Source: Lutraria lutraria (Eukaryota > Mollusca > Bivalvia > Venerida > Mactridae). Taken from it: a stretch of DNA of 64,000 nt. The stretch lies in NCBI GenBank assembly GCA_964023205.1, contig OZ026838.1:27927843-27991842 (forward strand). The letters run 5' to 3'. How positions within the stretch are numbered: the first letter of the stretch is position 1; each line of letters opens with the position of its first letter. This document shows positions 1 through 12,112 of the stretch, in pieces. Position numbers and translations under genes: made by a program. The notes below the pieces were generated by a model that worked only from the letters and a program-made list of their open reading frames with translations, made no database searches and had not been told where the DNA came from.

Positions 1-3000
1 GAGTACTGCCTCTTCTTCTGACTCAGCTTCAAGGTAAAAATCACGCAAATTAACAAAAATAAATTGAGGCATATGCAGCAGAATTCATCAACAATGAAAT
101 AATACATGTACAAGTAGGATACAAATTATGTTAAAGTCTTGAAATAACTTCCTTAGTACTAATGCAGTGGTTTTCTTTTACTGTTTTGGGGCCAAAATTT
201 GACTCCATTGCACTGTCAGAAAAAAATATTCCCCTCCAGTAATTTAAATCATTAAATTAACCTGCAGGATAGCACTGTAACCACCAAGTTTATAATCTAT
301 TCATAATTAAATGTTAGGAGGATATGTATACACATATGATATGTCATTTCATTATTCTCCTTTCCCCTCCAAGATGCAATATTTCCCCCTTTCTAAGGGC
401 CCGCCAACTTTCCCCTCAAGGTGAAATAAACACTGTAATGTACAGAACAATAAAAGAATCATTAGAAAAATGCATATTTTTTACCACCAGTTTTCTTCTT
501 TTTCTTCTTTTTTGTAGGTGTCAAAACAGTTTCTGGTTGAGAGTCTGGTTCGGGTGTCCCATCTCTCTGTGGTTTCTTTCTTGGTTTCTTTTTTGGTGTT
601 TCGACCATACTCGGTTCATCCTCAGATCTGAAATACAGTGTACTTTTTTTTTCATTCATGAAAAATATAAAAATTTACAAACAATAATGAAAGAACAGTT
701 TCCTATCCAAACCATTGCTTAATAATCAAAGAAAAGAAATAACGTAGTACTTAACAAACAAGAAGGCCATGAAGGTCCTATAATTACTCACTGGACTAGA
801 AATATGTTCAGAGGATATGAATGCCCAGCAAAGAGCTAAGTCAAAAAGGGGCCGTAACTCCTGTGAAAATGTTTAGACTTTAACAGAAATCATACTGGAC
901 CTTTATTTTATTAAATAAATGCACACCTCCCTGTAAAATATGAAACCAATCCATTTAATACATTTTTTAATTTATTGCTCGAAAATCTAAATTTAAATGG
1001 ATGGACGGATGCACGACAGACATCATGCAATCACAATTGCTCACCTTCAGCACTTTGCGCTCTAGGAAGCTAAAAAGGATATTAGAAAATGTTTAAACTG
1101 ATCTATCTTATTGGCTATTTCTGATCATAGTCATTAAACTGGCAGATATCAGACACTTTTCAATGGCAACTTTCAAATAGTTTTGAAATCCACAAAAAAT
1201 TCTAAGAATCAATGGCATTACAAACTTTATAAAATACTAACCTAGCAGAAAGAACTGGCTCTTCTGTTTGTTTCTTTTTCTTCTTCTTCCTTGGAGTATT
1301 TTCAAGTTCTGATATAGACATAGTTTTATCTTGTGTCTCCAGCTGAGATTCTTCGCTTAAACAAGAAAGAATATCACATAATAGAAAATGCAAAATTATA
1401 ATGTATGAAATAAATAGATTTAACATCTAATCTGACAAACATTACAATGTAAGTCAGACTTTGCAAATGGCGCCGGACCGGCAGACTTGATCTATAGATT
1501 GCGTGTTGGTCTGATAAAGAATCTTATCTCATGGGACTGACTGTCCAGCAACTTATTCACTAGAGTCTAGATGTATACGCATTTATACTTGTTTACTATT
1601 TGTGGTCGGACAGATTTCTTTTTAGTCCTACAGAATTTTCAAGCTTGTCAGACCAAATGTCTGGCAGATTTTTTTGCCTTTCGGGAAGTCTAAGAATATA
1701 ATGTTGATAGGTAAAACAACATACTAGAAAGCTAAGCCTCCATGGTCAAATGGTTCAAGTCTCTGACTAGTAATCACTAGCCCCTAACCCCTTTGTGTTT
1801 GAATCCATTCCAGGCCATATAAAATTTCATGTGAGGAAGCAGTCCAACTGACGTACAGAAGGTTGATAGTTCTACCTTGGTGAATCCCTGGGGTCTTCCA
1901 CCAAATTTGGAAGTCACCAAATAACCCTGGTTTTTGGTACAACATTAAACCCCAGAGAATAATGAAATTAGAATTTATCCTATCATATCATCAAGACAAT
2001 CAATTATTCAGCTTGGAAAATATCAAACATACACATTCTCAATAAGTTCATCATGTGTCTTCGTTTTCTTCTTTTTCTTTGTTTTACTTTTGGTTTCATC
2101 CGCTATGTCAAGTTCATTATGTCGATTGCGATCTAAAATATTGGTTTTATATGGTTTTAAAACAAATGAAGCCTTTTAATACCTGTCTATCATGTAAATA
2201 CACATTAGTTGTACAAAAAGTATTATATGATTATCCTTAAGCCATTTAAAGTAGTTTCTTACACATTGAAAGATACACAGACAAAAGAAAATCAAAAAAT
2301 GAAATGGAAATGTTTTTTGGAAAATTTGATTCTCACAGTTGTGGATTTTTATCACAACATAATTATGTAGAATGTAATAATAAAAATGACTTTGCTATAT
2401 TTGAATTACACTACACATAAGACAATACACCAAACTGTCATCATTAACCAATAACATACCTTCGATTATTTTCTGTTTCTTTTTGTTACTTTTTTCATAC
2501 TTTTTATCTGGGTCATATGTATTTGCTATTTTGGTCTCATCAACTTCTTTTTGGATCCCTTCACCTTTGCGTAGTGATTCAAGCTAAAATAAAGACATAT
2601 GTGAAGAATTTTACATAGCATGTACAAGTATGATGTACTCAATGTATATTCTACCGCTACAATCAAACATTATACATAAACCCTTTGATATAAAACCAAC
2701 AGCACTTTTTCACTTAAATTTGTTTTAATGCAACATTAGAAACATTTAATGGCAGTTCATCTAACTTACAACAGAGTCATCTCCTTTCTTCTTTTTCTTC
2801 TTCTTTTCAGCTTTAGCATCACTGTGTTAACATAAAAATGAGCATATATGAAATATTTGTTCACTATAAAACAGGGACATACCGGTAAAATATAATACAA
2901 ATGTATTAATCTTTTTCATACCACATTGCACAATTCTTTTTAATTAACATTCAGTTTGACAGGAAAACAGACAAACACAGACTAGTTAAAACTTTTGGTT

Positions 3001-6000
3001 TGTTTATTTTGAAGGAGTTTTTTACCCCTTTCAACAGTCTGAGTCATATGAGGCTGACAGTTCACAAAATCATCATTCCTGGGAAGAACCAGTACTGGAC
3101 TCCCATCTTCTACAAGCAACTGCCTACTTTCTCACATAAAGAGATATGGTCGGCAGCTGGGCTCAAACACATGACCCTAGTGAGAGGTTACAGTGTTGAA
3201 GTCAGCGACCTTAACAACTCAACCAGGCGGGTGGGTCCTGTAACTTTTAGATAACTTTAAAATCATAACATCAAACTAAAACAAGACGTAATTCCAACCA
3301 CAGATCTACAATTAAACTGAGTTAACATATGAATAGATCTGTTCATAAAAACAAGCATAGAGAGAATGCATTTTTAAAGGACCAACCTTAAACTTTGGCC
3401 AACTGCTTGTTGTAGTAATTCATTAAATTTGTTACTGCCTCCACCATCCATTGTAGCTAAAGTAAAATACAAAAGGTAATAAGCTTTAACATTGATCACC
3501 AAAGAAAACTCATCTGATATAAATGGATTATCACAGAAAAGTATAAAAAAGGATTTCAGAGAAAAAAGAGCAATTTTAGATTGTGATGGGGCCTAATATA
3601 AGCCTCGATTATAGTTAATTTTATTTGCCTGTTTTTTAACAGCCCATTCAACAGCTATGGTCATTTCAGAGCCACCACAGAGAAAGGGAAGAGGAGATAC
3701 AGGAGTACCAGGCATTTATATCCCTTCTTTCAAATAGTTTTTTCTGGTTCTTTATTGTGCATGGTGTTTAGCACCAACACATGCCTCACTGCTTCCTGTG
3801 ATTTTCTTGACACACTGACAGTATCAAGGACTTATATACATACATGGATTCGCAACTGCTAAAAATAGCTCAAACGATATCATTAGACAATCCCACAATG
3901 CATTGCTATATACTCGGCCATGTCCGACAGCTGTAATCGGGTGTTTACGAACTTGATAATTCTAAAAAAACACTGGCAATTGGGCACGGGAAATTGGTAA
4001 AGGGTACAACAAATTCCTTAAAGATATTGAGATACATTTATAATCCACAAAGTCTACGTATAAGCATTGAAAAAGGCATCAGTCGAACATTTTAAATTCC
4101 AAGATGGCGGACATCTATTATAATCCTTTCATCTCTGAGATTAAACTTCGGAATACCACAGATACTTTCGCTGTTATTAACATTCAGATCATCGCAGATA
4201 ATTTCGTATTTTCGCTTTTGTAAACAAGAGCATGAAATCCCGTTGATTCACATGTTATTACCGTGGGATTTGATTACTTTTAACTGTTAATATGGATGTT
4301 GCAAATCCATGTACTTAGCTCACTGTCAGTAGTTGGGATGGGGACACAAAAACAACATCCCTGAAATATTGAAAGGCTGAGCCAAGACCTTTCGTTTAGT
4401 AGTCCAGTGCATTACCACTAGACTATCCCTTCTATTATATAGAGGGAAAAACCTGTACTGAATACATACAAATCAGATCACTCATAAATCTGAGATGTTT
4501 GAAGAGAAATCATTCAAATTACATGTAAGCCAACGCTCATGATCAGTGTTCAATCTAGAGCATGCCATCGCGCCATTGGCCATTATTAATACAAATGGCG
4601 CATTTTCAATAGTCCATCGGGCCTGATGGGCGCAACTGCCAATACCTGATACATTTACATGTAATTCTCCAAAATGTCAAAAGTATAATAACTGATTTTT
4701 TCTTGTCTTCGGCAACGAAAATATTAAAATTTTCTGACAATAAATGTCAAAATGATGGGGCTCAGCCTTGTCCATCAACTAAAATGCCACTACCAGCAAA
4801 ATGGTTAAAAGATGTTTAAAAACATGATTTTTAACATAAATGGCCGGCCGATGAACGTTTTAAAAACTGGCTTGTCCTTGTCAGACGGGCTCGGTCATGA
4901 AGTGTTCTTTATGCATTTCCACTGTGTTTCTATGATCTTTGAGTGATAAACTAATGTTTTCAACTTCAAGCACATTTGATTTGTTTCAAAATAAAACTTA
5001 TCTCAGCAGTGGGATAAGAGGGCTGAGACTGTGTATTACAACATTATGTTAGATGGTATTTTTGTGATTTTATTTCATGACCCCCTAATTTTTAAAATGA
5101 CCCCTTGGTAAAAGTCTGTGGGCCTCTTACGGGCACAGGCTAGATTGAACACTGCTCAAGTCTATCTTATAGTACAGTTGAATCTTGTTATCTCAAATTT
5201 CTAGGGACCGTGGAAATTAGTTTGAGATAACCGAAATTTGAGATAAACAAATACTGTATAATTATATATGATTTAAAGTATTTGTGTACACACACGTACA
5301 GTAGCCTTTATGTAATATTACAATACATACATGTATGATTACATTTTGTTGAATAAAATATGTGCATAGGTAGAGAAGAAACAAAATAATTATGTATCTA
5401 TTCATAATAATTAATATCAACAATTAATGTCCCAACATAAAATACTTATATACGAAATTTGTTGTAAGAATTCGAAAAAAAACGGAGCGTCTAGCTTTAC
5501 ATATTTTCGGAAGTATATGCATTCTGTACATAATGTAAGACGAATCCGTTAGTTGCCACAACGTCGATCACGCTTTCGGAATTAATATTTTTTATCAAGC
5601 TAAAATCATTTTACTAAGATTGGAATCCGACACTGTCATAGGTGGCAAGTAATCGTACTCAATTTTCAAGTTAAACCTATGAGTATCCTAGTATTCGGAT
5701 ACTCACAGCAGCCGAAAATATACGTGGTGTGTACTTGTTTACCTTACCTACCATAATTTTAGTTAAGTCAAATACCAGGTATGATTATCATGCTACACTA
5801 CACATGTGCTTTCTGTTTGTCACACGATCATAAATCTCCCGGGGCCTTTAAATTGTTCAATTAGCAAAATGTCATGATAGGTGTGAAAGCGTCCATTGTT
5901 CGCTGACCTGCTCCAAATTTGAGATAAACAACTCAAACTACATGCTAATTAGAGTCACGGGACAAAAATTTAGTTTGACATAAACGAAATTTTGAAATAA

Positions 6001-6225
6001 GTGAATTGGAGGTAAGCGGATTAATTTCATATAGAGAAAGAGCAAAAAGATCGGGACTCGACGAAACAGTTTGACATAACCGAAATTTTGATATAAGCGA
6101 GTTTGATATAACGAGATTCAACTGTATTTCTTTTAAGAAATATGTAAATTCTTACTCATTGGAATATCTTCGGCAGCTTTCTTTCCTGACTTTGGCCGTT
6201 TTGTCTTTTTTGATTTCTCTACCAT
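1..6225 (-). CDS. Lysine-rich disordered protein, 5' part of gene (possible TMEM237 homologue)
   Basis: Eight phase-consistent exons on the minus strand: 6225-6156, 3456-3387, 2821-2770, 2583-2460, 2132-2033, 1355-1242, 627-485 and 26-1 (continuing off the window). All introns are GT/AG. The start at 6225 has a strong context (GCACCATGG). About 233 residues are visible, mostly hydrophilic, with repeated poly-lysine blocks (such as PRKKKKKKQTEE and TPTKKKKKKKTG) alternating with acidic stretches, and one short, possibly amphipathic, segment NKFNELLQQAVGQSL near residue 33. No membrane segment or catalytic motif is visible. The ciliary transition-zone protein TMEM237 has a long lysine-rich cytoplasmic N-terminus followed by four membrane helices, so this could be its N-terminal part; that is inference only, and any lysine-rich nuclear or nucleolar protein is an alternative. 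Exon 7 could instead read through its donor to a stop just downstream. Confidence 0.68.
1731..1962 (+). mobile_element. tRNA-derived SINE, family B
   Basis: A tRNA-like head (CCATGGTCAAATGGTTCAAG, then GTGTTTGAATCC as B box) is followed by a body ending near CAACATTAAACCCC. A head core, GACTAGTAATCACTAG, is shared with copies in both tetraspan genes (reverse orientation), and a diverged relative lies at 19205-19432. It sits in intron 5 of the lysine-rich gene. Confidence 0.65.
3010..3245 (-). mobile_element. tRNA-derived SINE, family A
   Basis: Read on the minus strand it begins with a tRNA-like head: a GGTTGAGTTGTTAAGG A-box-like motif, then a B-box-like GTTTGAGCCCAG, then a body containing TGTGAGAAAGTAGGCAGTTG and AGTACTGGTTCTTC. 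The same body recurs in the opposite orientation at 40144-40393. It lies in intron 2 of the lysine-rich gene. The short open frame across it is not a gene. Confidence 0.75.
3841..4313. mobile_element. Foldback MITE (TACATGGATTCGCAAC termini), copy 1
   Basis: About 473 bp bounded by inverted ends TACATGGATTCGCAAC and GTTGCAAATCCATGTA. The interior, including AAGATGGCGGACAT and ACCGTGGGATTTGAT, matches the element at 14836-15294 along its length. There is no coding capacity. It is a non-autonomous DNA element in intron 1 of the lysine-rich gene. Superfamily is not determined because no clear target-site duplication is visible. Confidence 0.75.
5175..6124. mobile_element. TA-flanked MITE with GATATAA/GAGATAA sub-repeats, copy 1
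   Basis: About 950 bp, starting CAGTTGAATCTTGTTATC and ending GATATAACGAGATTCAACTG, flanked on both sides by TA. The inner termini carry repeated GAAATTTGAGATAA-like units in opposite orientations. The termini and TA duplication fit a Tc1/mariner or pogo-type non-autonomous element. It ends about 30 bp from the first coding exon of the lysine-rich gene. A related element is at 14132-14792. Confidence 0.8.
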
Positions 6226-6616
6226 GGTGCCGCCTGAGAAATAGTAAATGTTTGGAGTAATTAATGAATCTCGATTATACACTAACTGTAACATGACCTT
6301 AACATCATATGACCCTAGAAGGTGCAAGAATGAACAATATGGATATGAAACTAAGTAGCCTTTTGAAGCTTAATTGAACTGATAAAATGAATGTCCAGCA
6401 ATTTATCTTCTAACTCAATGAGGATGTAAAATTCGGAAAAGTCATTCTATTTCCTTTCAAGTGTTCACACATAAAAAAGTACAGAAAGCATTCAAATTAA
6501 CGATAAATGAGACTTTATATCAATATTAGTTGGTTCATAATCATTATTTCACAGCCATATAAATAGAACCAAATTTACAAATGGTTTGCTCAAGTTGCTG
6601 ATCTTGAAGTTGTATA

Positions 6617-7203
6617 CAGGTGGTACCAGATAACGGTGTAGCTAAATTTAGAACGGAAATAGAACAAAGAAAAAAAATCATTGACATGAACCAAATATTG
6701 TCTTTTATTTGTACACATCTCTTTTACAAAATGCCAACATTCAAATGTTCAAAATCTGTACTAATCTAGTGCCCACAATCAATAAATACAATGCAGTCGG
6801 TCGCCATGTTTCTTTCCTCGAATGATCTAAATAACAATTCACAAGTAGAAACTTCGAAAGGTCACATGGCGTCATAATGTAGCAGTGATATTATTATGCT
6901 GGGTTAAACCCCAAACAATAATTTCAACACTGTCACAGAACTATTTTATAACGGAAGTGACATAAAAACTAGCATCTGCAGTCAAAAATGCAGATGGTAG
7001 TGAAAGAAATCTAGTTTTTCACAGAAAAGCTAAGTATTTTTATTGAATCATTCATATTTCATGTATTTTTTAATACAAAACAAATTTTAATGCATACTTA
7101 TCCTCAAATTGACGTTTTACTCTATTGACAATGGTAAGTTATGCATGATAAGTGTACATTACGGCTATTATAAGATGCACCGTTATTTGGATAACACCGG
7201 TAA
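6617..7203. mobile_element. Putative MITE with ATAACGGTG termini
   Basis: The left end reads CAGGTGGTACCAGATAACGG. The right end, read on the other strand, is CCGGTGTTATCCAAATAACG, so the two form diverged inverted repeats of about 24 bp. The interior is non-coding. It is upstream of the lysine-rich gene. No target-site duplication was identified. Confidence 0.45.
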
Positions 7204-9415
7204 ACAGGGTACTGACTATACTTGATAAAACCAGTAATAATCGGAAAACAATAGTTGGTTAAACGGATGTAGATTAAGTTGTCCATAAGTTACCACAAAA
7301 GAAAGTGGATGTTACAGCAAATTATTGACACTAAATGTTTAAATGCCTCACACACAAGCGTACAAGTCAATGACTCAGTCTGTAACCAGAGCAGTGTCAC
7401 ATATGAAACAGTGTCATTTCAAGATTCAATCACAGAATGACATTCAAAAGGATTTGCAACAGAACGGGGCACGAAAAATTGGAATAAGTGGCGATGAATG
7501 TGAACTGCAAAAATCTGGGAATTTTAAAATCAGGTTCATTCTTGTCTTTGACAGAAAAAATATTCATGATCGTCTCTTGTTACGCATTGACAAGGCGTCA
7601 GTACAGTCATAAGTAGGTAATTCTATTCAAGAAATAGCAGCAATTGCTGGTTGAAATAACACATCAACATGCGCTAAATGATAGAAGTATTCATGAAAAA
7701 ATGCGAAGAAATTACCGTCGTCCGCCATGTTTGTTTACAAGTAATCCAGCACTGAAAACTTTCACAAATTTGATTGGATATAAAATTCGGAGCGTAACGT
7801 TACAGGAATGAACATCATTTCGGTAAATTTACAGGAATTACTTTTTTACAGGAATAATCTTCAGAACAAAATAATATTATAATGCTTGTTTTAAGTTTGC
7901 ATCATTTATTGTGAGATACTTAATTGTCCGCCCTATTTTGAGATAATAACTTTGGGAGTTAAGATCCTAATAATTTAAACTGCCAAATGATAGGCCTACT
8001 CAGCATAAACACAACTATTTTTTTCTTCTCTACACGTTGTTCAGGTGTTTGTTGGTATTGTCCAGGATACTATATTACATATTATTATATATTATGTAAT
8101 ATATAGCACCCCTGGTACGTATTGCATATCCACAGCAACCATAATTTGCGTGTCTAAAAGAAACTGCACATATAAAAAATAGTGTGAGCTAGGTTGGGCC
8201 CGTCAAATTTTCGATTTTAAATTTCATACGGCAATATATAAGCTGCAGATCGTTCAAGTCGGTACGTTAATTAAATACTTTATGTTTTAGATGTCCAGAT
8301 TCAAGCTCTACTGCATTGTGTTTTCTGCATTATAGATAGCCACATGGTAATGAACGCACTTAGATCTATGTGGAGTTACTGAAATCATTCATGACGTACC
8401 TAGCTATCACATAAATTAAGCTACACTTCGGTCAATATCTGCCGGTGAATATCCCATCATTCTACGTTCAACGGCTCACTAGTCAGTAACTGTATAATAT
8501 TTCTAATGCATATTGCCTATAGTTCAATTTACTTATAGTCAAGGTCGAATATTGGACGATACCATTGTAAAGGTAATCACTGCAAATGGATTGCAAAAAT
8601 CATTTTAAATCCGAAGTAAATTTAAGTGTTATTCACGTGAACCAGAGGATAAGAAGACATGTACATACATATTTTTACAAAACGAAGCAGGTGTGAGTGG
8701 TTCGAACTCAGTCAATGGCACCTTCTTTTTAAAGTAGTATTCACAATTATTTTTCATGATAAATATTCATTCAAATATTTTTGTTCTTGTTGCATGTATG
8801 CATACACGCCGAATAGTACATTTTTGTATTTCAAAAGAGAAAAAGGAAAGAAGAAAAGCATTTGTTCTCTGATGTATTTCTCTTTTTTTTCTTTTATACA
8901 TTTTATTGCACGAAATCGCGAATACAAAAGTTATTTCAAATACTATATATACTAAACACCTTAAACGGTTTCGACTTATTATATATTTACTCCACAATTA
9001 AAATAAATTTAAATAATATATAAATGCTAATTACCCATGTGAGGTTATCATAGTTTTTTGTTCATTTTACCAGGGTCACTCAAATAGAAGGGTCTGGACT
9101 CCGTAAAGAGCAATTTAGATAAAAAACTTTTAACATTATTTTCTTATCGATATGCATGTATTCTGGTCCTGCAATTAAAGTATATATCCGACTCTATAGA
9201 CAGCCAACTGGTCTCATAGAGTATTGAAGGATACACTGATGTTTCAGGATGCGAACACAAAATCCTAGCCTGTTCTCTTTCTCATATCATTTATCGTCTA
9301 GACGGCACCGCTTCCTCAGACAGTTGATTATGATCCAGGTTAACACACATCTGATCATGAGATGATCATTCCCTGACACATGGCATGCCAATCTCCCCAA
9401 AATATGACTGTTGTG

Positions 9416-11230
9416 CCATTCTCACACAACTGGGACAATTGGGGTAAAAAACACGATTTTTCTGTACTACTAGAACTTACTCATTTCCTTAGCAGCATAT
9501 CAGGATATATATAAACTACTGAATTCCAAAATTTTACCAGCAACACATCAACAGTTTTTGAGATTCGGATGCTTAATTGGTCTTGTTGCTGTATTTTTGA
9601 CCGCATTTTTAAAACAGTACCCATGATAGTTCGATGATATATAACCATGAATTGGTATAACTTTTGTACAAGTAATCAATAAATATCTGTGCAAAATAGG
9701 ATAAATTATGATATAAACTCGCGATTTTCCCCCTTGAGTGAGGAATACTTAGACTATGTCATGCTTTTTGAAAATATATTAATAATTTTTACTTCAGTTT
9801 TGAGAAACCTTGTATTAAGTTGTGAAATAAAACCACATTATAGAAGATAAATATGTATTTGATCAATTTTATCGAAAACAAGTATATGCTTACGATGGTG
9901 AAAGCGAATGAATTACTCGTCAGACAAACTGATGGAACTTATCACACGAATGAAATGTTGTCCCGTATATTATACACTGTTGTCCCGTAGATAATAATTC
10001 TTTGCGAATTGGACTTCGCCATAATGCAAAAACGAGTATGCATGGTTGCGAATATAATTGGTATATGCATTAATTCGATCACTTATCAACATGGCTGAAA
10101 ATTCATAGATTTGTTGTACGTAATCAATGGGACAACTCTTGAATAATCAACGGGACAACTGCATTTCTCCGTTCTACTTAAATGTGTTATCAGTTATGTT
10201 CGATATGTTACGTGGATGCTAAACGTAAGACACTGCAAAATACTTCTGTACATCTTTTCTATACTTAAAGAGCAGTTTGTATTGATATTGAACAATTATT
10301 TTTTACAAAGATGTTAATACTAACCTACATCGAATATAAATGCGCGCTAAATGCGCGCTACACATCTAATCAGACATTATTACATCAAATTTACTTGTGT
10401 GTTTGAATTCTACATGCTGTCCGTACATATTTAGAAATTAATAAATATACATAAATACTAAACAAATTGTTACTGTTATTATCAAAATATTAGTTCAATA
10501 GAAAATCAACGGGACAATCACTTATATATAGTAATCAACGAAGCTTTCATTATATAGCAAAGAAAACGTCTATGAGACTTCAGAAAAGAGGGCAGCGGCT
10601 TGTAAAAGGTATATTGATATGTCAACAAGCAAAATCAGTGACAGCTTATAAATTATAAGCTATTCACCATTTTAGACGGTATCAACCCTTACTCGCCTCA
10701 AAAACGAAGTTTAGGCGGATGTGTTTTTTACCCGTTTTTTTTCTGAAATCGATGGCAGACGACAATTATAAACGTATGGTTGACGTTTTGAAGCATTTAT
10801 TCATTCATGTGAGCCCAAAGGTATATTATAGCGGCAATAATGTGCAAGATTTAGTCCTATCCTGACAGTGTGTGTCCCGTTGCTTACGTCCCGTTGCTTA
10901 TGTTAATTTTAAATTTCTATATTCTAAACAGCAAAATAGAATAATTTTTTACACGTATGAAGAAAAGCTAGTTTCTGCAATACCTTGTTTTACAGGATGG
11001 ATTTGATTTTGTTTTATATACCTGGAGACACAGCATTTTAGACGCACCTGCATAAATATTCCTTCTTAATTTAGATCAAAACAGCTATTTATTCACCAAG
11101 ACGTAAGCTCATTTTTAAGTATTCATATTAAATGTTCTCAAGAAAAAGAGTTAACTTTTTTTCCCTTTCCATTGAAAATCGTCATCATTTTCTATAATGG
11201 AGACATCAATTGTCCAAGTTGTGTGAGAAT
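9416..11230. mobile_element. Candidate non-autonomous DNA transposon (about 1.8 kb)
   Basis: CATTCTCACACAACTGGGAC near 9417 reappears inverted near 11210-11229, with one mismatch and continuing to CAATTG. The interior repeats a GTCCCGT/ACGGGAC motif at about 9961, 9985, 10126, 10152, 10509, 10873 and 10890. No transposase is visible. The ends could also be two separate insertions. Confidence 0.4.
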
Positions 11231-11472
11231 GAGTGTGTTGTCTCCTTTTTAATACCCTACTGGATTAATAAACTCATTCTAATTGGTTACTTAATTCTTG
11301 GAAACGATTGGTCTATATACAGTGGTAAAATGTGATGGGTCAATATATTATATATATCTTTATATAAAAAATTCATTGGTTCTTAAATCTAATCGTTTGA
11401 TTGGTTTATTTTCTGTCAGCGTTTACAGATTTCTATATACATATAAAGTTAATTTAATTAATGCATGAATAT

Positions 11473-11782
11473 ATAGTTCCCACACCTACAATATGTATCT
11501 CCCTTAGCAGCCATCTTGGTTGGCAAATTTCTTATGCGCTTAATAATGTATAGAAAAAACAGAAAATTGGTTATAAACAACTCATTTTATAAAAGATAAC
11601 TTAAACATGAAGTTGTTAAGGCCACAATCAAATCAAGTTTAAGAAAATGTAGTTGTCACATATGAATATCCTATATTCGGGATTATATTAAAACAAAAAT
11701 ATAAATCTTCTATCAACGCTTGTTGAATTTGCCAACCAAGATGGCTGACAAGGGAGGTAAATATCGTAGATGTGGGAGCTAT
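11473..11782. mobile_element. MITE with ATAGTTCCCA termini, copy 1
   Basis: About 310 bp with roughly 55-bp inverted ends: ATAGTTCCCACACCTACAAT at the left and a matching end finishing GATGTGGGAGCTAT at the right, each followed inward by a GGGAGGTAA/TTACCTCCC-type motif and AAGATGG/CCATCTT. A second copy lies at 41354-41658 with the same interior. It is about 330 bp upstream of CZIB. Confidence 0.8.
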
Positions 11783-12112
11783 TTATGGTATTTAACATTA
11801 ACGGAAAATACTGTTTAGATTTGAAATACACAAATCAATGCTAAAAGCAGACATTGGACAAAGTTATACTTATGTTCAGAAACTTATTCATATTATCAAC
11901 ATTAATTTATTAAGACTAGAAGAAACGATGTCAACATACGTATCCTTATCTGTGTGTTACAGATGGTGTGATATAGTATATATGCTTGTATAAACGCCGG
12001 ACCCGTATGCTTCATTTGCTAACAAAAATTTGAACAGTAAAAAATACTGTATAGTCGATGTACAATAGGTACGAAACTTAGACAACAATAACAACAACAA
12101 ACATGGTGGTAA

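Larger units (their letters stand above)
6226..12112. other. Intergenic region rich in repeats
   Basis: No convincing exon chain was seen on either strand. The open frames at 7343-7612 and 8659-8997 are low-complexity AT frames without splice or homology support. The region holds MITEs at 6617-7203 and 11473-11782, and a large inverted-repeat pair at 9416-11230. The promoter of the left gene must lie just above 6225 and that of CZIB just below 12113; no TATA box is evident at either. Confidence 0.6.

Noticed and set aside
7343..7612. 89-residue plus-strand frame
   Set aside because: No splice partners, no promoter or domain; composition fits surrounding intergenic DNA.
8659..8997. Open frames of 98 and 76 residues on opposite strands
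   Set aside because: Both are AT-rich, aromatic/lysine-biased translations with no splice sites or family features.
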